Of a stretch of DNA of 64,000 nt, positions 34,533 to 43,222 are shown piece by piece. The position numbers were made by a program, and so were the translations under genes. The notes beneath the pieces were generated by a model. That model saw nothing but the letters and a program-made list of their open reading frames with translations. It ran no database searches and had not been told where the DNA came from. This DNA is from Chryseobacterium rhizoplanae (GTDB lineage: Bacteria > Bacteroidota > Bacteroidia > Flavobacteriales > Weeksellaceae), in contig NZ_FXTC01000011.1 of assembly GCF_900182655.1 (NCBI RefSeq), forward strand, positions 98,393 through 162,392. Direction: 5' to 3'. Numbering within the stretch: the first letter of the stretch is position 1; each line of letters opens with the position of its first letter.

Positions 34533-35951
34533 TTAACATTCCGGAACGTTGACTGCAATTGCCAATCCGCCCTCAGAAGTTTCTTTAAAACGGTCACTCA
34601 TGGATTGAGCCGTTTCCCACATCGTAAGAATTACCTCATCCAATGTCACTTTTGCTTTGGTAGGATCACTTTCCAATGCAATATTGGCTGCCGTAATCGC
34701 TTTCATTGCTCCCATCGTATTTCTTTCAATACATGGGATCTGTACCAGCCCTTTGATAGGATCACAGGTTAATCCAAGATGATGTTCCATAGCAATTTCT
34801 GCTGCCATCAATACCTGCCCGACACTTCCACCTAAGATTTCTGTAAGTCCGGCCGCAGCCATTGCAGAAGAAACTCCGATTTCCGCCTGACATCCTCCCA
34901 TTGCTGCAGAAATGGTTGCATTTTTCTTAAATAATGTTCCGATTTCTCCTGCCACAAGCAGGAATCTCACAATATCATCCTCACTCGTAAATGGAGTAAA
35001 CGCCTGAGCATACATTAATACCGCCGGAATTACTCCACTCGCTCCATTGGTAGGTGCGGTAATAATTCTTCCGAAACTTGCATTCTCCTCATTCACAGCC
35101 AGCGCAAAACAGGCAATCCATTTGTTGATATTGGTGAAATTCTCTTCAGCATCTACAACCTGTTGGAACCACTCGTCTTTGTTTTTATAGATTTTATCTC
35201 CTAACAGTTTTCTGTTGATTCCTGCAGCTCTTCGGGAAACATTCAGTCCACCCGGAAGAATTCCTTCTTTATTAACACCTTTATAAATACATTCTTTAAT
35301 CTGCTGCCAGATGTAAAGTGCTTCCTGCCGCGTTTCTTCCTGAGTTCTCCAGCTTTCTTCATTCATGAAAATTAAATCTGAAATTTTATCAAATCCAAGT
35401 TTCTCGCAGTATTTTGCAATATCAGAAGCTTTATGACAAGGATATAATGTACGTACACACTGCTTTTGGATAGAGTTTTTTTCCTGACTGGCAATAAAAC
35501 CACCACCTACAGAATAAAAGTCCTGCACAAGCTCTGTTCCATCTTCAAAAACAGCTCTGAAGATCATCCCGTTCGGGTGAAAATCAAGGCTCTTTTTCAT
35601 ATTTAAAATCAGATGATGCCCGTAGATAAACGGAATAACTTTCTCACCTCCCAGATTAATGGTCTGAGTGCTTTTAATGTAATCTATTTTTTCATCAATT
35701 TTTGAAGTATTGATGGTCTTAAAATCTTCTCCATTCAATCCAAGCATTCCTGCAATATCAGTTCCGTGCCCAATCCCCGTTTTTGCGAGTGAGCCAAAGA
35801 ATTCAAGAAAAACCTCTTTAACTTCTTCTATTGATCTTTCTCTTTTTATAATCCTGATAAATGCTGCTGCTGCGTTCCAAGGTCCCATTGTATGCGAACT
35901 GGACGGGCCTATTCCTACTTTAATAATTTCAAAAACCGATATTGATTCCAT
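34533..35951 (-). CDS. sdaA: L-serine ammonia-lyase, iron-sulfur type
   Basis: Deaminates serine to pyruvate using a [4Fe-4S] cluster. 472 residues: the N-terminal SDH beta domain (FEIIKVGIGPSSSHTMGPW from 6) and the catalytic alpha domain are fused in one chain. Cluster Cys candidates are C396 and C407 in LTCDPIKGLVQIPCIERN plus a Cys in the middle (CVRTLYPC). The protein ends in Cys472; in the family the C-terminal Cys folds back onto the cluster as a substrate mimic. Confidence 0.95.
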   Translation of the reverse strand: MESISVFEIIKVGIGPSSSHTMGPWNAAAAFIRIIKRERSIEEVKEVFLEFFGSLAKTGIGHGTDIAGMLGLNGEDFKTINTSKIDEKIDYIKSTQTINLGGEKVIPFIYGHHLILNMKKSLDFHPNGMIFRAVFEDGTELVQDFYSVGGGFIASQEKNSIQKQCVRTLYPCHKASDIAKYCEKLGFDKISDLIFMNEESWRTQEETRQEALYIWQQIKECIYKGVNKEGILPGGLNVSRRAAGINRKLLGDKIYKNKDEWFQQVVDAEENFTNINKWIACFALAVNEENASFGRIITAPTNGASGVIPAVLMYAQAFTPFTSEDDIVRFLLVAGEIGTLFKKNATISAAMGGCQAEIGVSSAMAAAGLTEILGGSVGQVLMAAEIAMEHHLGLTCDPIKGLVQIPCIERNTMGAMKAITAANIALESDPTKAKVTLDEVILTMWETAQSMSDRFKETSEGGLAIAVNVPEC

Positions 35952-35977
35952 AAATGATTCGTCATTTTCCTCAAAAA

Positions 35978-35985
35978 CAAAGATA
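35978..35985 (-). promoter_or_regulatory. -7 promoter element of sdaA
   Basis: On the minus strand TATCTTTG, a TAnnTTTG match, 27 nt upstream of the sdaA start. No -33 TTG at a good distance. Confidence 0.45.
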
Positions 35986-36034
35986 CAGGATAAATCCTAA
36001 TAATAGCATAGCAAAATCCCAGATTTATTTGGTT

Positions 36035-36062
36035 TTGACTGCCCATAAAATAAGTATTTTTG
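36035..36062 (+). promoter_or_regulatory. Promoter of the Crp-family regulator
   Basis: TTG (36035-36037), 17 nt, TATTTTTG (36055-36062): both elements fit the Bacteroidota promoter. About 66 nt of 5' UTR would result. Confidence 0.6.
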
Positions 36063-36132
36063 TCAATGAAATATATAGTATCAATATCAATCAGATCCAT
36101 CATTATATTGTTCTTTTTAACTATTTTTTTAA

Positions 36133-36711
36133 ATGGAAACATTAATTAAGAGTATTCTGCAGCATGTCCCACTAACTCCGGAAGAAATAGCCTTATGTAA
36201 AAGCTTCTGGACAGAAAAAACATTGGAAAAAGGAGATTTTCTGTTGCGAAATGGAGAAATCTGCCGTCATGACAGTTATATCATTTCGGGAGTTTTAAAA
36301 GCTTTCTGCATCAATGAAGAAAATGGAAATGAAGAAATCCTCTTTTTAGCCATTGATCATTGGTGGGCAACAGATATTTCCAGTTTTTCAAAACAAAAAC
36401 CTTCCATTTACAATATACAGGCTGTAGAGAAAACAAAGCTTTTGCAGATCAGCCATCAGTCTTTTCAAAAAATGCTGAAGGAAATTCCAGCTTTAGAAAA
36501 ATATTTCAGGATTATTTTAGAAGGTTATCTCGGAACCCTTGAAAAAAGAGTGGTGTTCAATCATATGCACAAAGCAGAACAAAAATATTATGATTTTCTG
36601 GATACTTACCCAGATATTTCCTCCAGGGTTCCCCAGTATCTGATTGCTTCTTACCTGGGAGTATCTGCTGAATTTATCAGTAGAATCAGGAAAAAAAATA
36701 AATCATCTTGA
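36133..36711 (+). CDS. Crp/Fnr-family transcription regulator
   Basis: 192 residues: a cyclic-nucleotide-binding-fold N-terminal domain (about 15-120: LRNGEICRHDSYIISGVLKAFC) and a C-terminal winged helix (about 145-190) with recognition helix SAEFISRIRKK. The cluster of N-terminal cysteines found in oxygen-sensing FNR is absent, and residues for cAMP contact are not clear, so the signal is unknown. This is the subtype common next to flavoprotein or quinone genes in Bacteroidota. It probably regulates the downstream NAD(P)H oxidoreductase. Confidence 0.88.
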   Translation: METLIKSILQHVPLTPEEIALCKSFWTEKTLEKGDFLLRNGEICRHDSYIISGVLKAFCINEENGNEEILFLAIDHWWATDISSFSKQKPSIYNIQAVEKTKLLQISHQSFQKMLKEIPALEKYFRIILEGYLGTLEKRVVFNHMHKAEQKYYDFLDTYPDISSRVPQYLIASYLGVSAEFISRIRKKNKSS

Positions 36712-36771
36712 ACTAGATCAATTTTTCAGAACTCAATAATCAGGAATTTTGCTGTTATAAATTCTTAACAA

Positions 36772-37395
36772 ATGAAAATACTGATTATTAACGCCAGTGT
36801 AAGAAATGAAAGATCTTACAGCAGAAAACTGACACAGCTTTTCGCTGAAAACTGGAAAACAAGATATCCTCTTGATACTTTCACCTACAGGGAAGCAGGA
36901 ACTGACACTATTCCCAATATTGATGAATCCTGGATCGCGGGAGCATTCAAAAAACCGGCAGACAAAACCGAGGAAAACCAAAAACCTTTACAGCTCAGTG
37001 ATGAACTCGTCGTAGAACTCAGGGAACATGATGTATATGTAATCGGAACCCCTATGTATAACTGGTCTATTCCGTCTGGGTTAAAAGCTTATATTGATCA
37101 GGTAATGAGGATTAACGAAACCTGGAAATTCAGATCCGGAATGCCGGATGGTGATTATGTTGGACTTCTTGAAAACAAAAAGCTCTTTATTCTCTCAACC
37201 CGTGGAGATACCGGATATGGAGAAAATGAAAAGAACGGACACATCAATTTTCAAACTACCTATCTGAAACATATTTTCGGGATTATGGGGGTGAATGATG
37301 TTACCATTCATTCTTTAGATAATGAGGAATTTGGAGGTGAAGTTTTTGAAAACTCCAAAAATAAAATCTTTGAAGCGATTCATTCCATTCAATAA
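36772..37395 (+). CDS. FMN-dependent NADH-azoreductase-like flavoprotein
   Basis: 207 residues of the flavodoxin_2 fold. Seen are the phosphate-binding start ILIINASVRNERSYSRKL, the core GTPMYNWSIPSGLKAYIDQVMRINETW and the loop STRGDTGYG. It reduces azo or quinone compounds with NAD(P)H, probably protecting against quinone stress. It is 60 nt downstream of the Crp-family regulator in the same direction. Confidence 0.88.
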   Translation: MKILIINASVRNERSYSRKLTQLFAENWKTRYPLDTFTYREAGTDTIPNIDESWIAGAFKKPADKTEENQKPLQLSDELVVELREHDVYVIGTPMYNWSIPSGLKAYIDQVMRINETWKFRSGMPDGDYVGLLENKKLFILSTRGDTGYGENEKNGHINFQTTYLKHIFGIMGVNDVTIHSLDNEEFGGEVFENSKNKIFEAIHSIQ

Positions 37396-37456
37396 ATCAT
37401 TTCTTGATCTTTTTAAATATCAATCAGGGCATCAGTTAACACTTATGCCCTTTTTA

Positions 37457-38800
37457 TCAGCTGAAACTTTCCTCGTGCTGAGAAAGATCAAGTCCTTTAT
37501 TTTCAGATTCTTCAGAAACTCTTAATGTAATTATGGAATCTGTAAGTTTATATAAAAGCAATGAACCGAAGAACGTAAAAACAGAAACCAAAACCAATGC
37601 AGCCATATGATGAAGAAAAACCTCTAACCCTCCATGCAGTAAGCTTGCTTTTTCACCATGAGCAAAAATAGCGGTAAGAATCATTCCCATAATTCCCCCT
37701 ACTCCATGACAGGCAAAAACATCCAGCGTATCATCTATTTTCTTTAAAGGCTTCCAATTAACCATTACATTAGAAACTATTGCAGTAATAAACCCGATAA
37801 AAAGGCTTTCCTGAATACTTACGAAGCCACATCCCGGAGTAATCGCCACCAAACCTACTACAGCTCCGATACAGGCACCCAAAGCAGAAACACTTCTCCC
37901 ATTGATTCTATCAAAAAAAATCCAGGTCATCATTGCAGAAGCAGATGCTATGGTAGTTGTTCCAAAAGCTGTAGCCGCAGAAGCAGAAGCACTCAGTGCA
38001 GATCCTGCATTAAATCCGAACCAGCCAAACCATAGCATTCCTGTTCCCAGAAGAACATACGGAATATTGGAAGGCTCATGATGCGGGTTCTTTCGGTTTC
38101 CTACCACCAAAGCTCCGGCAAGTGCAGCAAAACCGGCACTCATATGTACAACCGTTCCTCCTGCAAAGTCTTTTACCCCAAAATATTTGTTTAAAAGCCC
38201 ATCAGGATGCCATACCATATGACAAAGCGGTGTATAAATAAAGATGCTGAAAAGGACAATGAATAATAAATAAGAAATAAAACGAACCCTTTCCGCAAAA
38301 GATCCGGTAATAATTGCAGGGGTAATAACCGCAAATTTCATTTGAAATAAAGCAAAAAGAATAAAAGGAATAGTAGGCGCCATCATTTTATGAGGCAGAT
38401 TCCCTACTCCGCTAAAAAAAGGATAACTGAGCGGGTTTCCAATAATTCCATAATGTTTTCCGGCAATGTTAATACCCAAAGATTCTCCGAAAGATAAAGA
38501 AAAACCTACGACTACCCAGACCATAGAGATTACTCCTAAGGCGATAAAACTCTGTAGCATGGTAGAAATCACATTTTTCCTGCCAACCATTCCTCCATAA
38601 AAGAAAGACAGTCCGGGTGTCATCAACAGGACAAGCCCAGCTGCAGCCAGAATCCAGGCAACATCCGCGCCTACAATCTTATCTTCACTTAAAAATTCTC
38701 CGGTAACAGGAATATCTGCAGCCGGATTCCAGAATAAACCACCAATTGCAACGAGTGTAATTACTGAGAATGAAACGATCCACTTCAAGCCTACTTTCAT
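37457..38800 (-). CDS. amt: Ammonium transporter
   Basis: Eleven-helix Amt/Rh channel for ammonium uptake. Family blocks: DVAWILAAAGLVLLMTPGLSFFYGGMVGRKN, DFAGGTVVHMSAGFAALAGA, WFGWFGFNAGSA and DTLDVFACHGVGGIMG, including the twin-His pore (MSAGF preceded by H, and ACHG). The start at 38800 is preferred over 38824 because the -7 promoter element 38822-38829 overlaps the longer start. An amino-terminal helix may be cleaved. No glnB is next to it, so regulation by PII cannot be read here. Confidence 0.93.
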   Translation of the reverse strand: MKVGLKWIVSFSVITLVAIGGLFWNPAADIPVTGEFLSEDKIVGADVAWILAAAGLVLLMTPGLSFFYGGMVGRKNVISTMLQSFIALGVISMVWVVVGFSLSFGESLGINIAGKHYGIIGNPLSYPFFSGVGNLPHKMMAPTIPFILFALFQMKFAVITPAIITGSFAERVRFISYLLFIVLFSIFIYTPLCHMVWHPDGLLNKYFGVKDFAGGTVVHMSAGFAALAGALVVGNRKNPHHEPSNIPYVLLGTGMLWFGWFGFNAGSALSASASAATAFGTTTIASASAMMTWIFFDRINGRSVSALGACIGAVVGLVAITPGCGFVSIQESLFIGFITAIVSNVMVNWKPLKKIDDTLDVFACHGVGGIMGMILTAIFAHGEKASLLHGGLEVFLHHMAALVLVSVFTFFGSLLLYKLTDSIITLRVSEESENKGLDLSQHEESFS

Positions 38801-38821
38801 ATAATTTATATTTAACCCTAT

Positions 38822-38829
38822 CAAATTTA
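38822..38829 (-). promoter_or_regulatory. -7 promoter element of amt
   Basis: On the minus strand TAAATTTG, a TAnnTTTG match. Transcription would start about 38817, inside the longer reading frame, which decides for the start codon at 38800. Confidence 0.5.
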
Positions 38830-38906
38830 AATATAAATTCTATAAAAATCATATTTTTAAAACAAATACCCCTAAAAAAACTATTTAAATAATAATATTT
38901 TTATTT

Positions 38907-39548
38907 TTAACAGAATACTTCATTCAATATTTTTGAAACTTCTTTGGATTTCGTAGCGGGAAAAAGATGGGTTCCTCCTTTTATTATATAATCCGGATTG
39001 GAATAACGAATTGGAAAAACAATGTCTTTATCACCTAAGATCTGAATCACATTGGGGTTTTCTTCAAACTTCCACTCGGACACTTTTTCCACAGACCATT
39101 TCAGGTAATAGGGATCTCTTACTTTAAAATATTGCAAAAGTTTAGGATTCTTAGGATCAAAAAGCTTTCGGATAACAGCATATACATTGGCCGCCTTATC
39201 GTTGAACAAACCTACCGGTAATATTCTGGGGATTTTGGTCATCTCACCTGTCTTGATGAATTTTGACTTTTCCTTGTCAGATTTTATACTTCCAAGGATT
39301 ACCACTTTCTCTGCAGGCTTCAATTTGTCAATTTCCTGAACAATGATACCTCCGAAAGAATATCCCAACAGGCAGAACGGTTCAGAGTCATCTACCTTAT
39401 CAGCCATTCTTTTAACATAGGCATCAAAAGGCTCATTTTTTTCAGGGATGAGCCAGTCTATAAAAATCAATTCACAATGTTTGGGAAACTCTAATCTTTC
39501 AAGGACTTTAAAGTCTGCTCCCAGACCGCTGACGATATAAATTTTCAT
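38907..39548 (-). CDS. Alpha/beta hydrolase
   Basis: 213 residues. The nucleophile elbow is GYSFGG with Ser64; NVIQILGDKDIVFP gives the acid and TKSKEVS/GGTHLFP the histidine of the triad. No signal peptide. The substrate is unknown. It is transcribed alone between amt and the first YceI gene. Confidence 0.85.
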   Translation of the reverse strand: MKIYIVSGLGADFKVLERLEFPKHCELIFIDWLIPEKNEPFDAYVKRMADKVDDSEPFCLLGYSFGGIIVQEIDKLKPAEKVVILGSIKSDKEKSKFIKTGEMTKIPRILPVGLFNDKAANVYAVIRKLFDPKNPKLLQYFKVRDPYYLKWSVEKVSEWKFEENPNVIQILGDKDIVFPIRYSNPDYIIKGGTHLFPATKSKEVSKILNEVFC

Positions 39549-39618
39549 AATACGAATTTATAAAAAATACAGGGAACAGTAAATGATTAAGCCAAATCTT
39601 TGATGTAACAAAAGCATA

Positions 39619-39651
39619 AAAAATGAGCAGCTCTGGTGAACTGCTCATTTT
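39619..39651 (-). terminator. Terminator of the YceI gene at 39671
   Basis: AAAATGAGCAG / CTGCTCATTTT, 11-bp stem with a 10-base loop, then a U-run on the minus strand, 20 nt after the stop. Confidence 0.88.
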
Positions 39652-39670
39652 ATATTGATCGTATGTAATC

Positions 39671-40297
39671 TTATTTTTTCTTTTTTGGAACTCTGTTCTC
39701 GTTATCCAGCATTTCTGTAGTCACTTTGAACTGGATGTCCATTTCGTTCTTAATGAAATAATCTTTCAATGAAGACTGATAGAATACTTTAAAGTCTCTT
39801 CTGTTCAGAGAGAACTTCGCAGATTCAATAGAGGTTGTAAACTGAGTAACATATACATTCGCAGGGAAAGAAATTGTTTTTCTCACTCCTTTAAGGGTAA
39901 GGTCTCCGTATACTGTAGAATTGTATTCACTGTTTGCTAAAGGAATAATTTTAGTCAAATGGAATTTTGCGATAGGGAATTTTTTCACTTCAAAGAAGTT
40001 CGAGCTTTTCAGATCGTTGGTAAGCTTGATCTGATCTTCATCAGAAACATCTCCTGCCATCATACTTCTCATATCTATGATAAACTCTCCATCTACCAGA
40101 ACCGTATGGTCAAAATTAAATTTTCCACTTTTCAGCTTTACTGTTCCTGAATGGGAAGTTTCTTCGGTTTTTACCACTTTATACCCCCACCATCTGATCT
40201 CTGATGAAGTCACTTTTGAAACCTTATCAAATTTCTTCTGAGCAGAAACAAATGACATGCTTGCGCACACCATAGCAAACAATAGTAATCTTTTCAT
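39671..40297 (-). CDS. YceI-family periplasmic protein, paralogue 2
   Basis: 208 residues with signal peptide (LLLFAMVCASMSFVSAQ). The mature part is the YceI lipocalin-like barrel: SSEIRWWGYKVVKTEETSHSGTVKLKSGKFNFD, a lipid- or polyisoprenoid-binding fold. The end is basic (NRVPKKKK). It is a tandem paralogue of the 40376 protein with the same WWGYKV(V/A)K motif, and is longer at the C-terminus. A hairpin lies between the two genes. Confidence 0.9.
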   Translation of the reverse strand: MKRLLLFAMVCASMSFVSAQKKFDKVSKVTSSEIRWWGYKVVKTEETSHSGTVKLKSGKFNFDHTVLVDGEFIIDMRSMMAGDVSDEDQIKLTNDLKSSNFFEVKKFPIAKFHLTKIIPLANSEYNSTVYGDLTLKGVRKTISFPANVYVTQFTTSIESAKFSLNRRDFKVFYQSSLKDYFIKNEMDIQFKVTTEMLDNENRVPKKKK

Positions 40298-40329
40298 TCT
40301 TTTTTATTTACAATTCAACAAAAATAAAA

Positions 40330-40354
40330 AAAAGTGTAGAACTTCTACACTTTT
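40330..40354 (-). terminator. Terminator or processing hairpin between the YceI genes
   Basis: AAAAGTGTAGA / TCTACACTTTT, 11-bp stem, loop ACT; the minus-strand side has a long U-run (40322-40333). It would partly stop transcription from the upstream YceI gene. Confidence 0.85.
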
Positions 40355-40375
40355 AACAATCTTTTTTTGATTAAT

Positions 40376-40942
40376 TTATTGAGCAGTTACTTTTACCTGC
40401 ATATCAATATCATCTTTCACAAAAACATCCTGCATTGTAGACTTGTAAGCTACATCAAATTTCTGTCTGTCGAAAGAGAATTTATTAGATACTAAGCTTA
40501 CTACTCCTTTGCTGTAAGAAATCTTTGCAGGGAAAGTAATTGGATTTGTTTTTCCTTTTACAGTAAGGTTTCCTGTTACAAGAGAACTGTAGATTTTATC
40601 GCTGTTTTTCTTGATTCCAGTGATTTTAAAGGTTGCTGTAGGGAATTTTTCAACTTCAAAGAAATCACCGTTCTTAAGGTGTCCGTTTAATTTTTGCTGA
40701 TATTCTCCTGTAAGGTCAGTTGAGCTGATAGAAGTCATATCCAATACAAAGCTTCCGCCTACCAATTGGTTTCCTTTCATAATCATATCTCCGGACTTTA
40801 CTTTTACAGTACCGTCGTGAGAGCTCGCCTCAGATTTTGCTACTTTATATCCCCACCAGTGTACATCAGACGCTACTACTTTTTTTGACTGTCCAAATGC
40901 TAAACCACCAGCTAAAACTGCTAATAAAAATATTTTTTTCAT
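40376..40942 (-). CDS. YceI-family periplasmic protein, paralogue 1
   Basis: 188 residues with a signal peptide (IFLLAVLAGGLAFGQ) and a YceI barrel: ASDVHWWGYKVAKSEASSHDGTVKVKSGDMIMKG. The family binds isoprenoid quinones or lipids in the periplasm. It is first in the tandem pair and has the promoter with an FNR-type box centred about 41.5 nt before the expected transcription start, so it is probably induced when oxygen is low or by another FNR-class signal. Confidence 0.9.
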   Translation of the reverse strand: MKKIFLLAVLAGGLAFGQSKKVVASDVHWWGYKVAKSEASSHDGTVKVKSGDMIMKGNQLVGGSFVLDMTSISSTDLTGEYQQKLNGHLKNGDFFEVEKFPTATFKITGIKKNSDKIYSSLVTGNLTVKGKTNPITFPAKISYSKGVVSLVSNKFSFDRQKFDVAYKSTMQDVFVKDDIDMQVKVTAQ

Positions 40943-40972
40943 TGAATAGAGTTGTTTACTTATTTAACGGTA

Positions 40973-41016
40973 CAAAGGTAGTATCTTATTCAATAGATTT
41001 CATTGATGTACATCAA
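40973..41016 (-). promoter_or_regulatory. YceI promoter with FNR-type box
   Basis: On the minus strand the -7 element TACCTTTG (40973-40980) has no good -33 TTG. Instead a perfect FNR-type box TTGATGTACATCAA lies at 41003-41016 inside a 16-bp palindrome (41002-41017). Using a transcription start four nt past the -7 element (40968), the box centre is at -41.5, the class II activation position. Confidence 0.72.
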
Positions 41017-41052
41017 TAAAATTTATTATTTCCATGAATAATATCATTCCAT

Positions 41053-41077
41053 AAAAAAACTCCGAATTTCTTCGGAG
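41053..41077 (-). terminator. Terminator of glucokinase
   Basis: CTCCGAA / TTCGGAG, loop TTTC, followed by U7 on the minus strand, 8 nt after the stop codon at 41085. Confidence 0.88.
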
Positions 41078-41084
41078 CTCTGTT

Positions 41085-42134
41085 TTATACCTGATAGTAA
41101 GCTGTATAAAGCGCTATCCCATTTAATGCTGTATGATTTTGCTTGACCAGATAGATGGGAGTGTTTTTAAGCATCTCCTCCATTTTATCACTGATCTTGA
41201 ATTTCTCATAGAATTTCGCCTTATCAATATATTCTGCGATCATCTGTGGAATATCTCCGGCAATCAGCAATCCTCCGGTAGCTTTCAATTTTAATGTCAA
41301 GTTGTTAGCTTCTCTTGCCAGAAACTCCAGGAAGGTATCTAAAGCGATTCTGCAGATCAATACATTCTCCTCGATTGCCGCTTTATAAAGTTCTTCCACA
41401 AAATTCCCCTGTGTAAGGCGCTCTCCTAACCATTCCGGCTCAGGATGTCTTTTCACATCTCTTAAGAATCTATAGATATTGAATAATCCAGACTTGGAAA
41501 GTACATTTTCCCAGCTTACAATACCGTAGATATTGTTTAGGAACTGGTAAAATTCAACTTCTACATTGGTTCTTGGTGAAAATTCTGAATGCCCCCCTTC
41601 TGTAGCGAAAGGTCTCAGGTATTTTCCGTCAAAGAAATATCCGGCTTCACCCAATCCGTTTCCGGGAGCAAGGACCGCTACATTTCCTTTTTCAAGATGT
41701 CCGCTTGTATAAATAGCTTCAAGATCGTTATCTTCAAGAAGAGCCATTCCGTAGGCAGACGCCTCAAGGTCGTTCAGCATGTCTACTTTTTCAAACCCGA
41801 AATCACGGGCATACTCTTCAACATCTAAATTCCAACCCAATCTTGCAGGACTGCTTTTTCCGTCAAGTACAGGACCTGGCACTGCCATCCCAAGACGTTT
41901 TACATTCTGCAATTGATTATCCTGAATAAACTTCTTTAAAATATCTGAAAAAGAAGTGTATTCTTTGGTTGCATATTTATTTTGTACTTTTATCTCAAGA
42001 CCTCCGTTCCCGGAAACGAAATAGCCTAAGATCGTTACATCTTCACGGAGACTTGCCCCTATGATAGAAACATTATCATTATTACTGTTCTCTACTCCTG
42101 GTAAATAAAGTGGAAATTTTGGATTCAGAATCAT
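41085..42134 (-). CDS. glk: Glucokinase
   Basis: ATP-dependent phosphorylation of glucose. With the start at 42134 (MILNPKFPLYLPG) it has 349 residues and fits the Glk family: phosphate motif IGASLREDVTILGYF, AVPGPVLDGKSS, GWNLDVEEYARDFGF, LNDLEASAYG, and APGNGLGEAGYF. A longer frame from 42203 starts in poor sequence, and the -7 element (42150-42157) lies inside it, so 42134 is preferred. Confidence 0.88.
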   Translation of the reverse strand: MILNPKFPLYLPGVENSNNDNVSIIGASLREDVTILGYFVSGNGGLEIKVQNKYATKEYTSFSDILKKFIQDNQLQNVKRLGMAVPGPVLDGKSSPARLGWNLDVEEYARDFGFEKVDMLNDLEASAYGMALLEDNDLEAIYTSGHLEKGNVAVLAPGNGLGEAGYFFDGKYLRPFATEGGHSEFSPRTNVEVEFYQFLNNIYGIVSWENVLSKSGLFNIYRFLRDVKRHPEPEWLGERLTQGNFVEELYKAAIEENVLICRIALDTFLEFLAREANNLTLKLKATGGLLIAGDIPQMIAEYIDKAKFYEKFKISDKMEEMLKNTPIYLVKQNHTALNGIALYTAYYQV

Positions 42135-42149
42135 AACCTCAAATTTTAC

Positions 42150-42157
42150 CAAATATA
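42150..42157 (-). promoter_or_regulatory. -7 promoter element of glucokinase
   Basis: Minus strand TATATTTG, matching TAnnTTTG. Transcription would begin about 11 nt before the chosen ATG at 42134. Confidence 0.5.
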
Positions 42158-42187
42158 ATAATAGTTTTTGTAAATCCTGCACAGAAC

Positions 42188-42220
42188 AAAAAAACCTTTC
42201 CACTTTCGTGAAAAGGTTTT
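42188..42220 (-). terminator. Terminator of the outer-membrane protein gene at 42251
   Basis: AAAACCTTT / AAAGGTTTT with CAC/GTG inside, then a seven-base U-run on the minus strand. Confidence 0.85.
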
Positions 42221-42250
42221 GGTTAATAATTGTTTATATATTAAATCTAA

Positions 42251-42814
42251 CTACTTTCCTAATGGAATATTGTAACCGAATCCTACACCGATATTCCCCA
42301 CATTATAGTCCTGACCTGGCAAATCTCCTTTTGTTCCTACAAAAACCTTTTGGTATTGTACGAAGAAATTCCAGTCTCTGTTGTGGTAACCGATCTCGGG
42401 TTTAAGGTAGAAACCTCCGCTTGCTCTTTCAACATTGGTGTTGGATGCCACTGCTTTATCTCCAACAAGGAAACCATATCCTAAGTCTGTTCCGAAATAG
42501 AAACCGGTTTGTTTTGGATAAATTCTGATTAAAGCTGCTACAGGAACTACTCCTACATCATTATTTTTATATCCGTTGTTCTCTTTTCCAAAGTAGTGAG
42601 TATATCCTGATGCGATACCTAATCCGAATCCTGGTGTAATCAGGTTCTGGTAAGATACATCCACTCCTACTGCAGCGGAAAGATTATCTGCGGGAACTGC
42701 TAAACCAACATTTGCACCTACTTTGATCATATTATTCATCTGAGAACTTTGGGCGCTTGCGATACCTGCTGTTAAAATACCAGCCAGTACTATTGCTTGT
42801 TTAAACATTTTCAT
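42251..42814 (-). CDS. Outer-membrane beta-barrel protein
   Basis: 187 residues with a Sec signal (AIVLAGILTAGIASAQ). The mature protein shows eight or so amphipathic beta strands: MIKVGANVGLAVPA, GVDVSYQNLITPGFGLGIASGYTHYF, FYFGTDLGYGFLVG, FFVQYQKVFVG and GVGFGYNIPLGK. It fits the small eight-stranded barrel class (OmpA-like or OmpW-like size). No ligand can be named. Confidence 0.75.
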   Translation of the reverse strand: MKMFKQAIVLAGILTAGIASAQSSQMNNMIKVGANVGLAVPADNLSAAVGVDVSYQNLITPGFGLGIASGYTHYFGKENNGYKNNDVGVVPVAALIRIYPKQTGFYFGTDLGYGFLVGDKAVASNTNVERASGGFYLKPEIGYHNRDWNFFVQYQKVFVGTKGDLPGQDYNVGNIGVGFGYNIPLGK

Positions 42815-43222
42815 AACTCTAATTTTTAAATTTTATTAAACAAGAGGATGTAAAAATCATGCCAAGCAAGGTTTTTTCTTTGATTTTAACACCATTGAAA
42901 ATCATAAAATAATGAATATCAGCTCGTTATTTTTAACAAAATTTAAATATTTGTTTAACAAAAATTATCAAAAAATTGACCTCAAAAAGTGAATTAAAGA
43001 AAAAAAGAAAGGAAGCAAGAAGATGGAGGATGGAAGTAATATGCTGTTATATACAACTTATGTCTGTTATAATTAAAGTAAAGGAAAATTGCTCCCTCCT
43101 GCTCACCATAACTCCCAGCTTTCATTCTTCCAGCTTCCAGCCTTAAAAATAATATTAACAATCCTTAACCCGTTATCATTTTAACCTTTTTCTTCAAAGC
43201 GTATCAAAAAAATAAATTCCTC
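42815..43222. repeat. Intergenic low-complexity element
   Basis: No gene seen in 42815-43222. A purine-rich arm (about 43005-43040: GAAAGGAAGCAAGAAGATGG) is followed by a pyrimidine-rich arm (about 43093-43145: CTCCCAGC, CTTCCAGCTTCCAG). The arms can pair, giving a loose stem with a 50-nt loop. Confidence 0.65.

Noticed and set aside
36133..36711. Crp-family regulator as the protein that binds the FNR box at 41003
   Set aside because: It lacks the FNR iron-sulfur cysteines and its recognition helix differs from the FNR type; cannot be excluded but not supported.
37457..38824. Longer ammonium transporter start at 38824
   Set aside because: The start would lie inside the -7 promoter element at 38822-38829.
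41085..42203. Longer glucokinase start at 42203
   Set aside because: The added 23 residues do not resemble the family and contain the predicted -7 promoter element and part of the neighbouring terminator.
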